From Silene noctiflora (Eukaryota > Streptophyta > Magnoliopsida > Caryophyllales > Caryophyllaceae): 50,980 nt of DNA. The first letter of the stretch is position 1; the number at the start of each line of letters is the position of its first letter. The notes beneath the pieces were generated by a model. It saw only the letters and a list, made by a program, of their open reading frames with translations. It had not been told where the DNA came from and did no database searches. Where the stretch lies: positions 64,465 through 115,444 of the forward strand of contig VHZZ01000728.1 in NCBI GenBank assembly GCA_009801015.1, written 5' to 3'. Made by a program: the position numbers and the translations under genes. Positions 23,176 through 35,940 of the stretch are shown in pieces.

Positions 23176-24338
23176 CTTAATTAAATAGACTAGTACTTAG
23201 TGGTGAAGTTAGAGAAACTAAAAGGATATCGCCTTTAAAACCAAATTTTTTTTTGAATCTTTTGATTAAAATTCTTGATCTTTTCTGTAGTTAGTACAAT
23301 ATAATCCGATACTCGTACTAGTTTGTCTACTCTAAAATTTCCAAACTTAATCTCTGTTAATGTAGTTTTAGGGATAACTACACAATGTCGAATTAAATAA
23401 ATTAACAAATAAAAAATATATTCCCAATTTTGAATAAAAGGTTTTATAAACTAGTGTGGGAGATGATATCTTTTAGTGATTTTGACCCATTTATATGTTG
23501 CTGAATAAGTTTTAATTCCTTCAACTCACTTTAAATCTCATTAATTTTTAGGCATAAAAAGTAAAATAAAAATAAAAATAAATAACAATTAAACATATCA
23601 AATTAAAGGCAAGAGATTATATACTAATACCCAAATAAGAAAACCATGTAATTTTACCCCGAGAATAAAGGTATATTAAGTACCCGTGTTATGATTTGTT
23701 CAAAATCAAATAGCATAGAGTAAAAATACCAAATAAAACCCTGTTTTGTTCGATTTAATTTCGGCTCTCGTTCCGCTCGCTTCAACCAACTTCAGTTCAG
23801 TTCAACTTAACTTATTTCAGCTCTATTTAATTCAATAAATTTCGATTTAGTTCAACACCATTCAATTCATTTAGGCTCAATTCGTTCATCTTAGTTCCAT
23901 TCAACCTAAAAAAAAAAAAAATAACAATGTTTTATGTAAAAAAATGCATGTAAGATATACTTTCAATAAATGTTGATGTTAATTTCCATCCCCTCACATA
24001 GCCGCAAGCAACACTTTTGAATATATCACTCATAATAACTATCGGGTTTTTAATGGGTCGGTTTGTGTCGTTGAGAAAATTGATTGTTTTACACTCTCCT
24101 TTTCATCCCATCTCTCTCTTCTCCCTTCTCTAAAATGTGTCTTTCTTCAACTTCTTTAGCTCTTCACACTCTTTCTTTCTTTTCCCTTTCTCCTTTTAGA
24201 TAACCTCTCCCATTTTTCCTCCTTTAATTTTTTCCCACAAACATCTCCTCCTTAATTCACTTCATAACTTCACTCAAATTCAGCTATTTTATAATTTATA
24301 ATTCATTTGACTGAAAAAAAATATCAGAATTTTGTGTG
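22183..24338. other. SMAX1 upstream region
   Basis: No gene is seen. A T run of 26 lies at 23148-23173 after a CT-rich lead-in. A GAACT-type array (minus-strand sense) lies at about 23750-23905. The last 250 bases, rich in CTTTCT and CTCTTC, form a pyrimidine-rich leader that probably belongs to the SMAX1 promoter or 5' UTR. Confidence 0.45.
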
Positions 24339-27300
24339 ATGAGGGGTGGTTTGAGCGCGATCCAACAAACGCTAACGCCCGAAGCGGCGAGTGTATTAAG
24401 CCACTCAATAGCGGAAGCCGGTCGTCGTAACCATGGTCAGACAACGCCGCTTCATGTTGCGGCGACGTTGTTGGCTTCGCCAACGGGATTTCTGCGACAG
24501 GCGTGTATTCGGTCACACCCGAATTCGTCGCACCCGTTGCAGTGCAGAGCGCTGGAGTTATGCTTTAGCGTCGCACTAGAGCGTTTACCTTCTGCCCATC
24601 AGATCCCGGGCAGCGGGGACCCGCCTATTTCTAACGCTCTAATGGCGGCGCTAAAGCGGGCACAAGCCCACCAACGGAAGGGTTGCCCTGAACAACAGCA
24701 GCAACCCTTGTTGGCTGTTAAAGTTGAGTTAGAACAGTTAGTTATTTCTATATTAGATGACCCTAGTGTTAGCAGGGTGATGCGGGAGGCATCGTTTTCG
24801 AGCCCAGCTGTTAAGGCTGCTATTGAGCAAGCACTTAACGCCCAGCCCAATTCTGTGTCCGTGTCCGCTGGAAACGGACCCAAAATTGGGCTGGGGTTTC
24901 GCCCGGTAACCCAACCCACTCTCGGTTTGGGGACAGTTGGCGCTGGTGGTGGCGGAAGGAATTTGTATTTGAATCCGAGATTACAGCAACAACAAAATCA
25001 ACATCAACAGCATAATCAAATGGGAAATGGGTTGGTGGGGAGAGTTGAGGATGTGAAAAAAGTGGTTGATATTCTGACCAGGTTGAAGAAGCGAAACCCC
25101 GTTTTAGTTGGTGAATCCGAACCTAGGGAGGTGGTGAAAGAGGTATTATCCAAAATCGATAAAGACGAAATACATGACGGGTTATTGAAAGGAATTGAGG
25201 TGATATCGGCGGAGAAAGAAATGGGTTCGGATCGAGGACAATTCCCAACCAAATTAATTGAATTGGGGACATTAATTGACAGGAAAATGACAGTGAATAG
25301 TAAAGGTGGAAGTGGGGTGATTATTGATCTCGGTGACTTAAAATGGTTAGTTGATCAGCCGGCTAATCAGGGAATTTCTGAGGCGGCACGAGGGGCGGTT
25401 TCCGAGATGGGAAAGGTTTTGAGGAAATTTGGTGAAGGAAGTAAGATTTGGTTTATTGGAACTGCTACTTGTGAGACATATTTGAGATGTCAGGTTTATC
25501 ACCCAACAATGGAGACTGAATGGGATCTTCAAGTTGTTTCGATTGTTGCCAGACCGCCTCTGCCCGGAATTTTGCCTAGGTATATATACTCTCAACGCTG
25601 TTGTAATATGCTTATTAAATCCTGATTGTTAGTATTTGTTTCTGTTTTATGTTGTTGGACAATTATTTATTGTTGTCTTGAGGGATTGAAGGTTTTAGAT
25701 GATGATTTATGTTAGCCGACTTCAAATCAAGTTATTCTTATTGTTGTTGTAGTATCAGTCTATGTATGTGGACATGGTTTCCCGACAGAGTCTAGTTGAT
25801 TATCACTAAGTTATTATACATATATAATTGTGCAGAATGGGACCTAATGGAGGAATTTTGAGCACATCAGTAGAGTGCTTGAGCCCAATGAAGGGCTTTA
25901 CAATGCCAGCATCGCCTCTAACAAGGCGGGTTTCAGAAAACTTGGATCCTTTAAGACGATTTCTCTGTTGCCCACAGTGTACAGAAAAGTATGGTCAGGA
26001 ACTTGCAAAACTAGAAGCAGAGGAGGTAGACAAGGCTTCTTCTGAGGTTAAGTCGGATGGCAATAGACCAACATTGCCACCATGGCTACAGAATGCCAAG
26101 ATGCACGCTGATGACGCTGTTAAAGGAGCGACTGATTCAGCTCAGGTTTGCTCATAACTAAATTTTTGTTTCTGAGATTTCTGACATTGATGATAAAACT
26201 GCTGTATTCCAAGTAGATCTAGCAAACATGTTAACACATTGTGATCGGGTCATTCGGGTTGGGTGAGTCAGTTAACTTTGAGTTGGGGTAGGTAAAGGTG
26301 TATTACCCAATGAGGTTGTTTCGGGTATAACTGAGCACTGGTTGGGTCATTTTAGGATCGGATGGTTATGGGTCCTTCAATCAAGTACTTGGTCATTTTT
26401 TGTTCTGAACGTGCGTAGATAAACTTGGCTGTAATTTCAATTGATCATTTGTGTCAAGTTTTGGTATTAGGCCATTTGGCAGGCACTTGTTTTTGGGTCT
26501 GATTGGTGTCTCGTGTTGGGACGGTTTTGTTAGGTATACTTGAAAGTACTGAATTGATTAACTTCAAAGAAAAGTTGTACTGATTTTGTTACTGTCAATA
26601 ATTGCAGAGTAAGGACCAAGATTTAATTTTGAGGCAAAAAACACAAGAATTGCAGAAGAAATGGAGCCAAACGTGCTTACAACTCCATCCTAGTTTCCAT
26701 CACAACATAAGCTCTGAGAGAATTGTTCCATCACCACTCTCAGTGACGGGCTTATTCAACACAAGTTTACTCGGGCGCCAACCATTTCAACCCAAGTTAC
26801 AGCAACCTAGACTTCTCGGGGATGGTTTGCAGCTCAATATTGGTTCTCCTGGACCAGCACCTATTCTCGTTGATGGTGATCGTCCAAAGTGTACACTGGG
26901 AAGCCCAGTCAGGACCGATCTTGCTTTAGGCCCAATGAAACTTGCAGAAGCAGCTCAAGAGAAAGCTCGTGAAATGCAGAGAACTGACCGGCCAGTTGTC
27001 ACAGGAGATGTCGACTCATTCAAGAGGCTATTGAAGGGTCTTGTAGAGAAGGTAGGATGGCAGACAGATGCAGCCTCTGCTATAGCATCTGCCATAACCC
27101 AATGCAAATTAGGCCATGGAAAATCGCGGGTAGGTGGGTCCAAGGGTGACATATGGTTGATGTTCTCTGGCCCAGACAGGGTAGGGAAGAAGAAGATGGT
27201 CAGTGCTTTATCCGAGCTTGTATGTGGGACTGGTCCCATCATGATCTCTCTTGGGTCTAGACGGGATGGCGATGAGACTGATCTGAACTATCGAGGTAAA

Positions 27301-28182
27301 ACTGCGATTGATAGAATCGTAGAGGCGGTTAGAAGAAACCCTAATTCCGTGATCTTGCTCCAGGACATTGATGAGGCCGATTTACTCGTTAGGGGAAGTA
27401 TCAAACGTGCTATGGAAAGAGGACGGATAACTGATTCTCATGGTCGGGAGATTAGTCTTGGAAATATTATATTCGTTGTTACGTCTACATGGATACCACG
27501 TCAGCTCAAAGGCTTGTCTACTGGCGGTCTTACCTTAAATGAAGAGAAATTGACTTCTCTTGCTAGGGGTGGTTGGCAGTTGAGGATATCAATTGGTGAA
27601 AACAACACTGGAAAGAGATCGCCAAGTTGGTTGAGTGGTGATCAAGAAAGATCCACAAAGCAAAGGAAGGAGTCGGGTCAGGGCCAAGGCCTTTCTTTCG
27701 ATCTAAATCAGTTGGCTGACAATGATGAAGATCGGCTAGATGGATCCCACAATTCAAGCGATCTCACAGTTGAGCACGGGTCCCCCACGACCTCTTCCGA
27801 AGCTCCAAGTGAAATGCTAAGTTACGTTGATGAAGTTATCCTCTTCAAGCCAGTCGATTTTACCCCAATCCGACACAACATCGAGAGGGGTATATTATCA
27901 AAATTCACATCCAATATAGGCGATCAGTTATCAGTAAAGATCGAGAATGAAGCCCTTGAGAAAATCTCAAGCGGGATTTGGTTAGGAAAGACGACATTAG
28001 AATCATGGTCAGAGAAGGTACTGATACCTAGTATCCAACAACTAAAGACGGCACTACCTTCGCTTCTCGATCAATCATCCGACAGAAAAATCACTGCCCG
28101 CCTTGAGCTAGATCACGAGTCAGGCGACCGTGATTGGGGAGATTGGCTACCGAGTAAAATCGCGGTAGTCGATGCACAGTGA
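24339..28182 (+). CDS. SMAX1: SMAX1-like (SMXL) transcriptional repressor, complete
   Basis: SMAX1-type proteins are nuclear Clp-like repressors degraded after karrikin/KAI2-ligand perception through MAX2. Exons 24339-25579, 25836-26145 and 26608-28182 join in frame to 3126 nt (1041 residues plus stop), close to the family's usual size of about 1000. The ATG at 24339 is chosen because MRGGLSAIQQTLTPEAASVL is the canonical start; the frame extends upstream only by a GTG. Seen in order: double Clp-N domain (about 1-170), a Q-rich linker, a degenerate first ATPase region (PVLVGESEPREVV, about 253), a second ATPase-like P-loop SGPDRVGKKKM (about 702), the RGKT degradation motif (746-749), ILLQDIDEAD, and an EAR-type motif FDLNQLA (about 880) that recruits TOPLESS corepressors. 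Intron 2 carries a GGGTC-type transposon. The assignment to SMAX1 over other SMXLs rests on the N-terminus. Confidence 0.93.
26214..26538. mobile_element. GGGTC-rich hAT-like element inside SMAX1 intron 2
   Basis: The left end TAGATCTAGCAAACATG and right end GTTTTGTTAGGTATA match the family termini at about 13/17 and 11/14 positions. CGGGTCATTCGGGTTGGG units lie inside. The flanking octamers match only 5/8, so it is an old copy. Removing it would leave an intron of about 140 bp. Confidence 0.5.
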
Positions 28183-29310
28183 GGCAATTCATTTGGGGGG
28201 TTTATGGTACAAGTAGAAGAGGTGTAAATAGAGTTGAAAAGTTATGTTTTGGCGGGAAATATAGCCATTGTTGGGAAATGTAGGATAATACAGTTCGTTT
28301 GGTGGGAGACCAATACAGTTATTGGCTATACCTTAGAAATTTCTAAAAGAAAGTCTTTATAGTGTTTAGCCTAGTATTACATGGTCTCGTTATTATTTAA
28401 TTTCTTTTAATGGGTTTAAACCTTCACACATAATGCATGTGATTATTAATAATTCATAAAAAGTATATATATTTATTTATAGGAACTCATTATTATTAAG
28501 TTAATAAGATGAGGGCATTCCTCACTTTTACCACCATCTTTGCCAAACTATGGCCTTGTTCTTTCCGACTTAATTTCAGTTCATTTCATCTCAACACACC
28601 TAATTAAGCTTCATTCAGCTCAACTCCATTCAGTTAAGCTCGTTTTAGCCGAAAAGAATATAGCCTAATACTATTAAAAAGGAGTATCTTTTTCCCCTTC
28701 CTATTAATTAACCATTTGATCAGTCTGACCAAACAACAACGCAAATTCCCATTTAACACGATTGCATGGTCTAAACTGGAGGCTGATTGATAAATACTAT
28801 CTTGATAATTATAAGAAGACGCGTCTATTTCACAATAATACGACTTCGAGACCGATTATTATGAGCAAGTGAGCACATCATGTGGTGAGGTATGGTGCAT
28901 GATGATACAAAGAGAGGTAGGTTTGGTAGTAGGTAAAGGGATATTCATTCATTCATGCACTTTAAATGAAAAAAAAAAAAAAGTCTTTAAGACCTAATTT
29001 TGAGCTTCTTTATCTAATAAATCAAACCTTTTTTGGTTGGAATTTATTTAATTCATGATGTTTAAGTACAATTTTGGGTCGGCTTATAAATGCTAGGAGT
29101 AGTCACATTGTGTGATTATGTGTCTTTAAATTGCCAATTCTCCACTTGGCTATCTTCATAATAACTTCAAGTGTCGGTAGTGATCAAATTGTCAAAAAAT
29201 GTCTTTTATGTAAAGATTCTCATTGGAATTATTTGAGTATATAACCAATAATTTACTCATACGTGGCCCCGATACCACGTGTCGCATAATTGTATATACA
29301 GTAATCTTAA
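28183..29310. other. SMAX1 3' flank
   Basis: Probable 3' UTR, then AT-rich DNA. At about 28552-28670 a GAACT-type array (CAGTTCATTTCATCTCAAC) is bounded by CCTTGTTCTTTCCGACTT and its partial inverse TAGCCGAAAAGAATATAGCC, suggesting that these arrays are DNA transposons. Confidence 0.4.
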
Positions 29311-29440
29311 ATAAGACGTTAGACTACTGAGACGCTCTTAAGTTAATACCTCTCATAACCTGCTTTTATTTTCAACATCATTTAAATTTATTGAGAGTGT
29401 TGTCTTAACTTAAGAGTTAAGACGCTCTTGAGTAAAAATT
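29311..29440. repeat. Fold-back repeat with GACGCTCTTAAGTTAA arms
   Basis: GACGCTCTTAAGTTAATACC at the left is mirrored by AACTTAAGAGTTAAGACGC at the right, with CTCTCA/TGAGAG inside. It may be a small MITE. Boundaries are approximate. Confidence 0.4.
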
Positions 29441-29824
29441 TGCGTTGTATATAACCAAACTACTAATCCAATTACTTGAAAGCTTAATCGTCTTATTAAA
29501 TTTTTTGTATTCAAGATAATATGCACGAGCTTAATTTATCAGAAACCTCACGTAAATATTCCGTATTATTTAAAATTAAAATTTAGTTGGTGACATAACG
29601 TAAAAGAAAACAATTATTATTTAATATTATAGAATGAAGGGTACAAATGGAAGATAAAATAGGATCAGTAGCTTATACTGTTTCTCAAATGCTACCTTAA
29701 TTTCAGTTAACTTATTTGATTAAATAAGTGATTTCCCCAACACTTGCAAACAAATAAGGTAGTTAAAATTTAGTCAAATAAGTTACTTTAATCAAATAAC
29801 TTACCTAAAATATATGGAAAATGA

Positions 29825-29990
29825 TAAATACAACCCTTAGGGCTGTATTTAAGAAGCTAAAAAAGGAAACAAATACTTAATATATGCATTAATTGCATCG
29901 GTGGATGTGTAATTTGGTTCCTAATTTCAAAATTAATACCAAATTTGAAAGGTATTTAATGTTTAAATACAACCCTAAGGGCTGTATTTA
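29825..29990. mobile_element. MITE with self-palindromic ends (AAATACAACCC type)
   Basis: The left end TAAATACAACCCTTAGGG continues to GCTGTATTTA, and the right end repeats almost the same palindrome (AAATACAACCCTAAGGG then CTGTATTTA). Each end is thus itself a hairpin. A relative with a decayed right end lies at 46455-46595 and shares TTAATACCAAATTTGAAA. Confidence 0.6.
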
Positions 29991-32900
29991 TTACCAAAAT
30001 ATATTGTCAAATAAAGCCTTAGCTCCATGCCTCCACTAACATTTTTCTAGAAAGTGTAAGAGTTTGACTATTGACATTCACAAAAGAAACAACATAACTT
30101 TATCGATATCTATTCATTCATTTGTCTTTGGTGTCGAGATAAACCGTTACTAATTAATATTTATCGTTCAAAAACGTATATGTCCTAATCGTCAAGACAA
30201 AAACCAATGAACAATGAACTTAGCCTATAGTTAGTACATGAAATTCTTGTTTTCAATCTCAAATTCTCAATAGCTAGTGTTTGACTCTAAGGTGTAATAA
30301 GATAGAAACTTTCAAGATTTGTTTCTATTTTTGCTAGAGACAGAGTTGAATAAACGTTGATGCCTAAAGTCTAATGTTTCCCGCAAAAAAGTCTCAACGC
30401 GGCATCCTTTCCTTCCAAATTTGTGGCTTCTGCATATAATATCGCCAAAGAATTTATCTTCAATGTGGAATCATACCTTCCTCTCCTTTTTTGTGCATCA
30501 TCCTCTTGAAACGCAGGATCTATTCCTAGGGAGACGGTATTTCGGAAAGAATAATTCTAGGAACGTTTTAATCAGATTGTTATTTCATGCATATAAACGG
30601 TTTGTTTTTAAAATCGAAAAATAAACAACTAAGACGAAGACGGATATCGACATAGAGAGTGTGAAACCGATTTGATACCTTAACCTTAATATTGTCCCTT
30701 TGGCCAAAGAAATAAGGAAAAGGGCAGCCAACAACAGCAGATAAAACAAATAACCCGAAAAACATTGAACATTGAACCTCAAGCAATTAAGAACGTACAA
30801 ACTGTTGGCCAATGGTGACATTGCCCATGGGGACGCATTAATTATAATCTGTCCCAAAAAATTAAAAATGAAAAGGAAAAATATACAGATTTTGTTGAGA
30901 CATGAATTAAATTGAAAACGAAATTAAATCAAATTAAACCAATAAAAAATAATTAAATTGATCTAAGCTGAATAGTAATTACGTCCCAAAAATAACAAAA
31001 ACGAAATTCTTTTAAAAAAATTCTATTTAAATTGTCTTAAGTAAATAAATTCTCATTTATTGAAGTGAGTCATCAAAACAAGTTTCACTAGTAAGACAAA
31101 TGTAATTAGTACAATTAACCAACTGATCTCATATGAAATCGTAATTAGGTTTACAATTATAATAATTAATTTCTTATTTTCACTGAAAGATAAGATAAAT
31201 GAAGTATATGACTATTATAAAATCATTTTCCGTTGTTTATTAATTTTATTTGAATTGTGATACTCACTAAGTTAATTTTATACAATAAGTATATTTTAGT
31301 CAAACGTATGAATTTAACAGATTATGTAAACCCAAAAACAAACAGTTGAAAAGAACGTCAGTTAGTCTCCCTTAAACGAGTGTATACGTTTAACCTTAAA
31401 TGAATACACTCGTCTTAAATAAGAATTTGGGTAAGGACATACGAGTATGTGGTTGGTTGATGATCCATGCAGCTGGTCAAGGGTATTGGTCAAATATTCT
31501 ATTTTAAAACAAGTTATTGAGAAGGTCAAAAAATAACTTTTTGCCACACCATATTTGGCGCGCTTTAAAAACGATCAAATTCAGTGGGCAATTAAGTCGT
31601 TACGCATTGACGTCGTCTTTTGCATGTAGTACACGTTACAAGTTGTGTTTGTATTGTATGGTGACCCTTAAAGAGTTGGGATGACTGGTTGACGTTATTT
31701 TTAGTACATCCCACATAATTTCTGACCACCTTTTTTTGGCCATTTTTCATCATTATTTTTCTCATCTTAACTCATTTCACCTCTGTACCCAGTTTTACTA
31801 TCTAGATTGATGTCACATATGACCGGACTAATTTGTCAAACAAGGACATTCTAGTGAGGTCGGAATAGAGGTCATTAGATGCAGGTCCTAATAGTATTTA
31901 TTTTCGAAAATTATTGATATTCTGTTAGTTTTATTCAACAAAGTAAAATAAACCATCTAGAGATTTCATTCAACAAATAAATTACTCAATATGTAACAAT
32001 AACTCTGACTACACTGTTGAGCGTTTGTACATGTGAGATACTCCCTCTCGGCCCCATTCGTTAGAATCATACAATCTAAATAAAATACTTCTCACATATG
32101 TTAATCAAATGGTATAAATGCAGTGAATGACAGTTTCCGTACCCAATTTAACTAAGTATGTTAGAAAACCCAAATACTTGTTTCAAACGGCTACTTTTGG
32201 TCTGAATTTTCAGCCGGGTTCAGATGGGCATATGTGACCATTTTATGGTTAAATGTAACCACAATGGTACATCCAGTATTACAACTTATGTTAACTTGTT
32301 TTTTCAATAGTGGTTACGTTTGGTTATAAAATGATTACAAAATCTCGTCTTATTACTCTATATCAAAATAACTCATCTGAAACAAAATCAACTCGTTAAA
32401 AAATAGAATTAAACAAATGGTTAAATAGGTGACCATGATGGCTTGTCTACAATGGTCGATCGATTACAATTTACAAAAAATCCAAATGATCACAATCCTT
32501 TGTAATTTAATGAAATTCATACTATGGAAAAAGCTTGTTTTGAAAACGAAGAAATAATGTTAGATGGACCCTCTCCATTATATGAGGAAAGCGCCATGGA
32601 TATACACATCATGTAGCCGACATAACTACGTCGGCTCGCCGTTACAACTACTCGAAATACGTACAAATATGACGATATACGTATAACACCATTATTATAC
32701 GTACTTCTAGTTCATTGAATTAGTCCATCACTTAATTCATTACCATTTGCGGGACATAGATTTTGCATAATTTATTTCATCAAAAGCCGGATTTATTGCC
32801 AACTTTCTATAATATCATAAATACGAAAACAATTGATTTATACTTTCAAATTGTAGTAAGCCAATTTTAAAATTTACGGCGGTGCAATTTAAAGTGGTGA

Positions 32901-33107
32901 ACAACAAACTCATTTTAGGTATGGGGTAATTTTTTTTTTTTACGGTAAGCACGTAATTGAGTTAGAATTTATCCAAATATATTCTTTTAATTTAAATGAC
33001 TTTCAAATTTATATGTGGCGGTGATTATGAAATAATTTTATTGTGCCAAATGTATTTGCTTTTTAACTAATTTATTTACTTGCTTGAGAAACCATTATAA
33101 CTCACCA
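29991..33107. other. Intergenic, no gene recognised
   Basis: AT-rich. Overlapping frames at 30421-30857 on both strands are short and unrecognised; the minus-strand one is hydrophobic by composition only. A 7-bp-stem palindrome around AGCCGAC...GTCGGCT lies at about 32616-32636. A lone CTCCCTCTCGGCCCC near 32043 has no partner end. Confidence 0.35.
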
Positions 33108-33245
33108 GGCCGTCTTGCTTATGACGGTGCTTGTGACCTCTCACAACCCCCTTCTCACTTGTCCTCTCACCTGCTCTCCCACTTGCTCCTTGTGAAACGT
33201 CACAGGCTTGTGAAGAATAATGCCGTCAGAAATGAGAATTTGTAA
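33108..33245. mobile_element. MITE related to the element at 42796
   Basis: GCCGTCTTGCTTATGACGG at the left and its partial inverse (AATGCCGTCAGAAATGAG) at the right enclose CTCTCAC and CACTTG motifs also found, inverted, in the element at 42796-42992. Its termini are approximate. Confidence 0.45.
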
Positions 33246-33981
33246 TAACTCGAACATATTCTTATTGAGCACATATGCATTATTTAGTAACTGGAGTAGG
33301 TAATTCAGTGAGCTAAAGTTAAAAGAATCTACGGTGTATGTCGTATATGTAACAAGTTGGGTTAAACGCAATGAAACAAAGCACAAGTAGTTACTAAACT
33401 TTATAAAAGGAATTAAACAAATAATATGGAATAATTGTGTAAAATGCCAGGTAACAATGGTCCAAAAAGAATATGATAAAGAGTAAATAAAATTATTAAA
33501 TCCCCGCATATAAGAATTATCTTAGTTAATATTTGGGAACGTGAAATTGATTCAATTTTCATGCTTTCACTTATAAAAATTCAAATGTTTAAATTCAATT
33601 TCAAATTCAAGTCCAAAATTGTATTTGGAAAACCCATGGAATTGGAATTGAACTTGGGTGAGACGGATATGGGTTGAGGTCATTGGAATGTTTTATATTT
33701 GAAAAGAAATTAAATATTGTCTCGGAAAATATTTGCGATCGGAGAAAATATCATAAATAAAAATATTGCGATGAAATTTGCGTCACAAAATAAAAGTATA
33801 AAACGTAAGAAGTGATGGAATTGAAATGACTATTACATAATAGGTATTTGAGAACTCCAAATTTTAACTAGCTTGAAATTGATAAGGAATGGAGTCAAAT
33901 CCAAATCCAAATTCTAGGGTTTTCCAAACACTTGAAATGTCTCAATTAAGGAATTAAGTTCCAATGCAAGGTTCCTAATTC

Positions 33982-34549
33982 TTTTTTTTTTTTTTACGGC
34001 TGTAAAGAGAGGTGTTACATTTTTCTAGCCTCTTGGGCGAGGCCATGAGCTACTCTATTATATGACCTCTTAATAAAAGTAAAAGACAAACAGTGAAAGA
34101 ATCTAGCGGCTAGACGAATATCATCCAACACTCCTTTGATGAGGTGATGTTCCATATCTACTCCCAGGATCTGGTTGAGCACCTATAAACAGTCCGATGA
34201 TATTTCCAAATGTAGAATCCCATGTTTATTCGCCCAATCCATAGCCATCCTAATACCAATCGCTTCCGCTTGTATTGGAGCTTCGACCCTAACCTGAACT
34301 CCATGTGAAGCCCTGGCATTCCCTCCACCATCCACCACCACCCAACCCACCACCGCGTCATTTATGCTTTTCCAAGCTGCATCAACCTGAATATAGAGCA
34401 TATCACATAGAACCCGGCCACCTATCAAGGGGACAGATCGACCATGCCTTAACTCTTTTCGGATGTCATCATCCTCGCTTGCTTCCTGTTGTGAAATAAG
34501 TTCTTTTGATCTTTCCGATCCATAGCAGCCAGAACCAAGCTTGTTTTTT
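33982..34549 (-). pseudogene. 5'-truncated LINE 3' end with RNase H-like domain, broken
   Basis: On the minus strand an RNase H-type domain of plant LINE proteins reads VDAAWKSINDAVVGWVVVD, AEAIGIRMAMDWANKHG and SSDCL, then an in-frame TAG, then VLNQILGVDMEHH to RVAHGLAQEARKM and TAA. The 3' side ends in an A run (T run on the plus strand, 33982-33995). Flanks GGTTCCTAATTC (33970-33981) and GGTTTCTAATTC (34550-34561) match 11/12 and look like the target-site duplication. No reverse transcriptase is present, as expected from 5' truncation. Confidence 0.75.
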
Positions 34550-34666
34550 GGTTTCTAATTCAAACATATACCATTAGTTAATTTATAAACTAATTTTATC
34601 CCCTAAATTCTACCGTTGTTGAACAATACTTTACCTGCATCTGCATGTATTAGATCGTCATAGAAA

Positions 34667-34832
34667 TTTTTTTTGGTACATAAGAGGGATAAAACTATTA
34701 AAAACTAACGATGAACAACTCTAGCTAGCGTGACTCCAATAACATCCTCTAAGAGAATGGTGCCACGCTCGTAAGGCGGAGTATCAAGATGAACCGTGCG
34801 AATCTCTTCAAAAACGCCTTTGTTAGGTAACT
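34667..34832 (-). pseudogene. Second LINE 3' terminal fragment
   Basis: The minus strand reads LPNKGVFEEIRTVHLDTPP then LLEDVIGVTLARVVHR and TAG (34705-34707). This resembles the C-terminal tail after RNase H in plant LINE proteins. A short A run follows on the minus strand (plus-strand T run 34667-34674). It is in the same orientation as the neighbour at 33982 but not the same copy. Confidence 0.55.
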
Positions 34833-35773
34833 AGTCACTAGCTCGATTTCTTTCACCATAAATATGCTCCAGTTTGATATGCCATAACTTGAAGAAATAT
34901 AGATCAAATAAAGTAGAATATAAAGCTGATATACTATACAGTTACAACGTACGACTCATCTTCTATCATGAGATTCATTTACAACTAACAATAATAATTA
35001 TATTGTATAATAATATGGTCATCCACAAGACCACAACTATGGATATATTAATATATAGTAAAGTATGACATAACTTAATCCTAAAAAAAAAGTGCTTTGA
35101 TTAACATGAGTGGTTTGATTAAGAATTAAGTGAGATTAGAGAGATAAGGTGGATATCTCAAAAGACTTTGTCTTTATGCACAAAAAGTAGTCTCATAAAA
35201 TTATTGAAAAGCCAAAGTTGTGGCATTTTCTTCTCCAACACCAATGTCACTAAACCAAATAAACCCTACTCTATAATTTAATATGCAAGTTACACATACT
35301 TTATGATATAATAATCTTGACTACTTTTTAAAACCACAACAACATGCATGTAATATGTATGTATGTTGTTGTTGTATGTCCCTTTTGTTCCCTTCCCATG
35401 TAAGATTAGCCTTTTTAGAATAACTACAAAATCTTCTCAACCACTCCCTTTGCATTATTTTTCCACTTGTAGTTTCTTTTAATCTAGATTAGGTTAAAGT
35501 CTTACTTTCTTAGTGCTTTGTTATGGTCCTAAAGTAGAAATTATTGTTTTAATATTGGTTGGATTAATGGATTATTATGTATATGCTTTTTAGATCTCGA
35601 ATCTCAAGTTTTATTCCTTGTTAGTTTGGTTACCAATTAATTAGAATAACATGAAAGCACTAATTATGAACTTTGTTGTCATAATCAACTTGTATTATCT
35701 CCGGACTCCGGAAAAGAGCCAGTGACTCAAATTCGCCACTGCTTGTACGGGGTATATAAGTGCAAAGTATAGT
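34833..35773. other. Intergenic, nothing supported
   Basis: AT-rich; no gene or bounded element recognised. Confidence 0.35.
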
Positions 35774-35940
35774 GAATCGCCCGCAAGGGTGGAGTCTAGT
35801 GGTTAAATTTGGCTAAAATTCTCAGGAGACTCAGGTTTAAGTCTCCTCAACGGCAATCTTGTGGAATATTTATGACCCGAGTCCATATCTTCTAGATTTC
35901 GAGTTTGTCACCCTCTGATGGCTTACCTAGTAATAATTCA
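35774..35940 (+). mobile_element. tRNA-derived SINE-like sequence
   Basis: GGTGGAGTCTAGTGG (about 35788-35802) resembles a pol III A box and GGTTTAAGTCTCC (35834-35846) a B box, spaced like a tRNA head. The unrelated tail ends near CCTAGTAATAATTCAGG. No poly(A) or target-site duplication was found, so the boundaries are estimates. Confidence 0.5.

Noticed and set aside
30421-30857. Overlapping open frames on both strands
   Set aside because: Short, unrecognised, with no splice or motif support; the hydrophobic minus-strand frame is probably chance.
32043-32165. CTCCCTCTCGGCCCC as a Stowaway end
   Set aside because: No matching inverted end or TA partner within a few hundred bases.
32616-32636. 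AGCCGAC/GTCGGCT palindrome as terminator or riboswitch
   Set aside because: Isolated 7-bp stem in intergenic plant DNA with no gene next to it.
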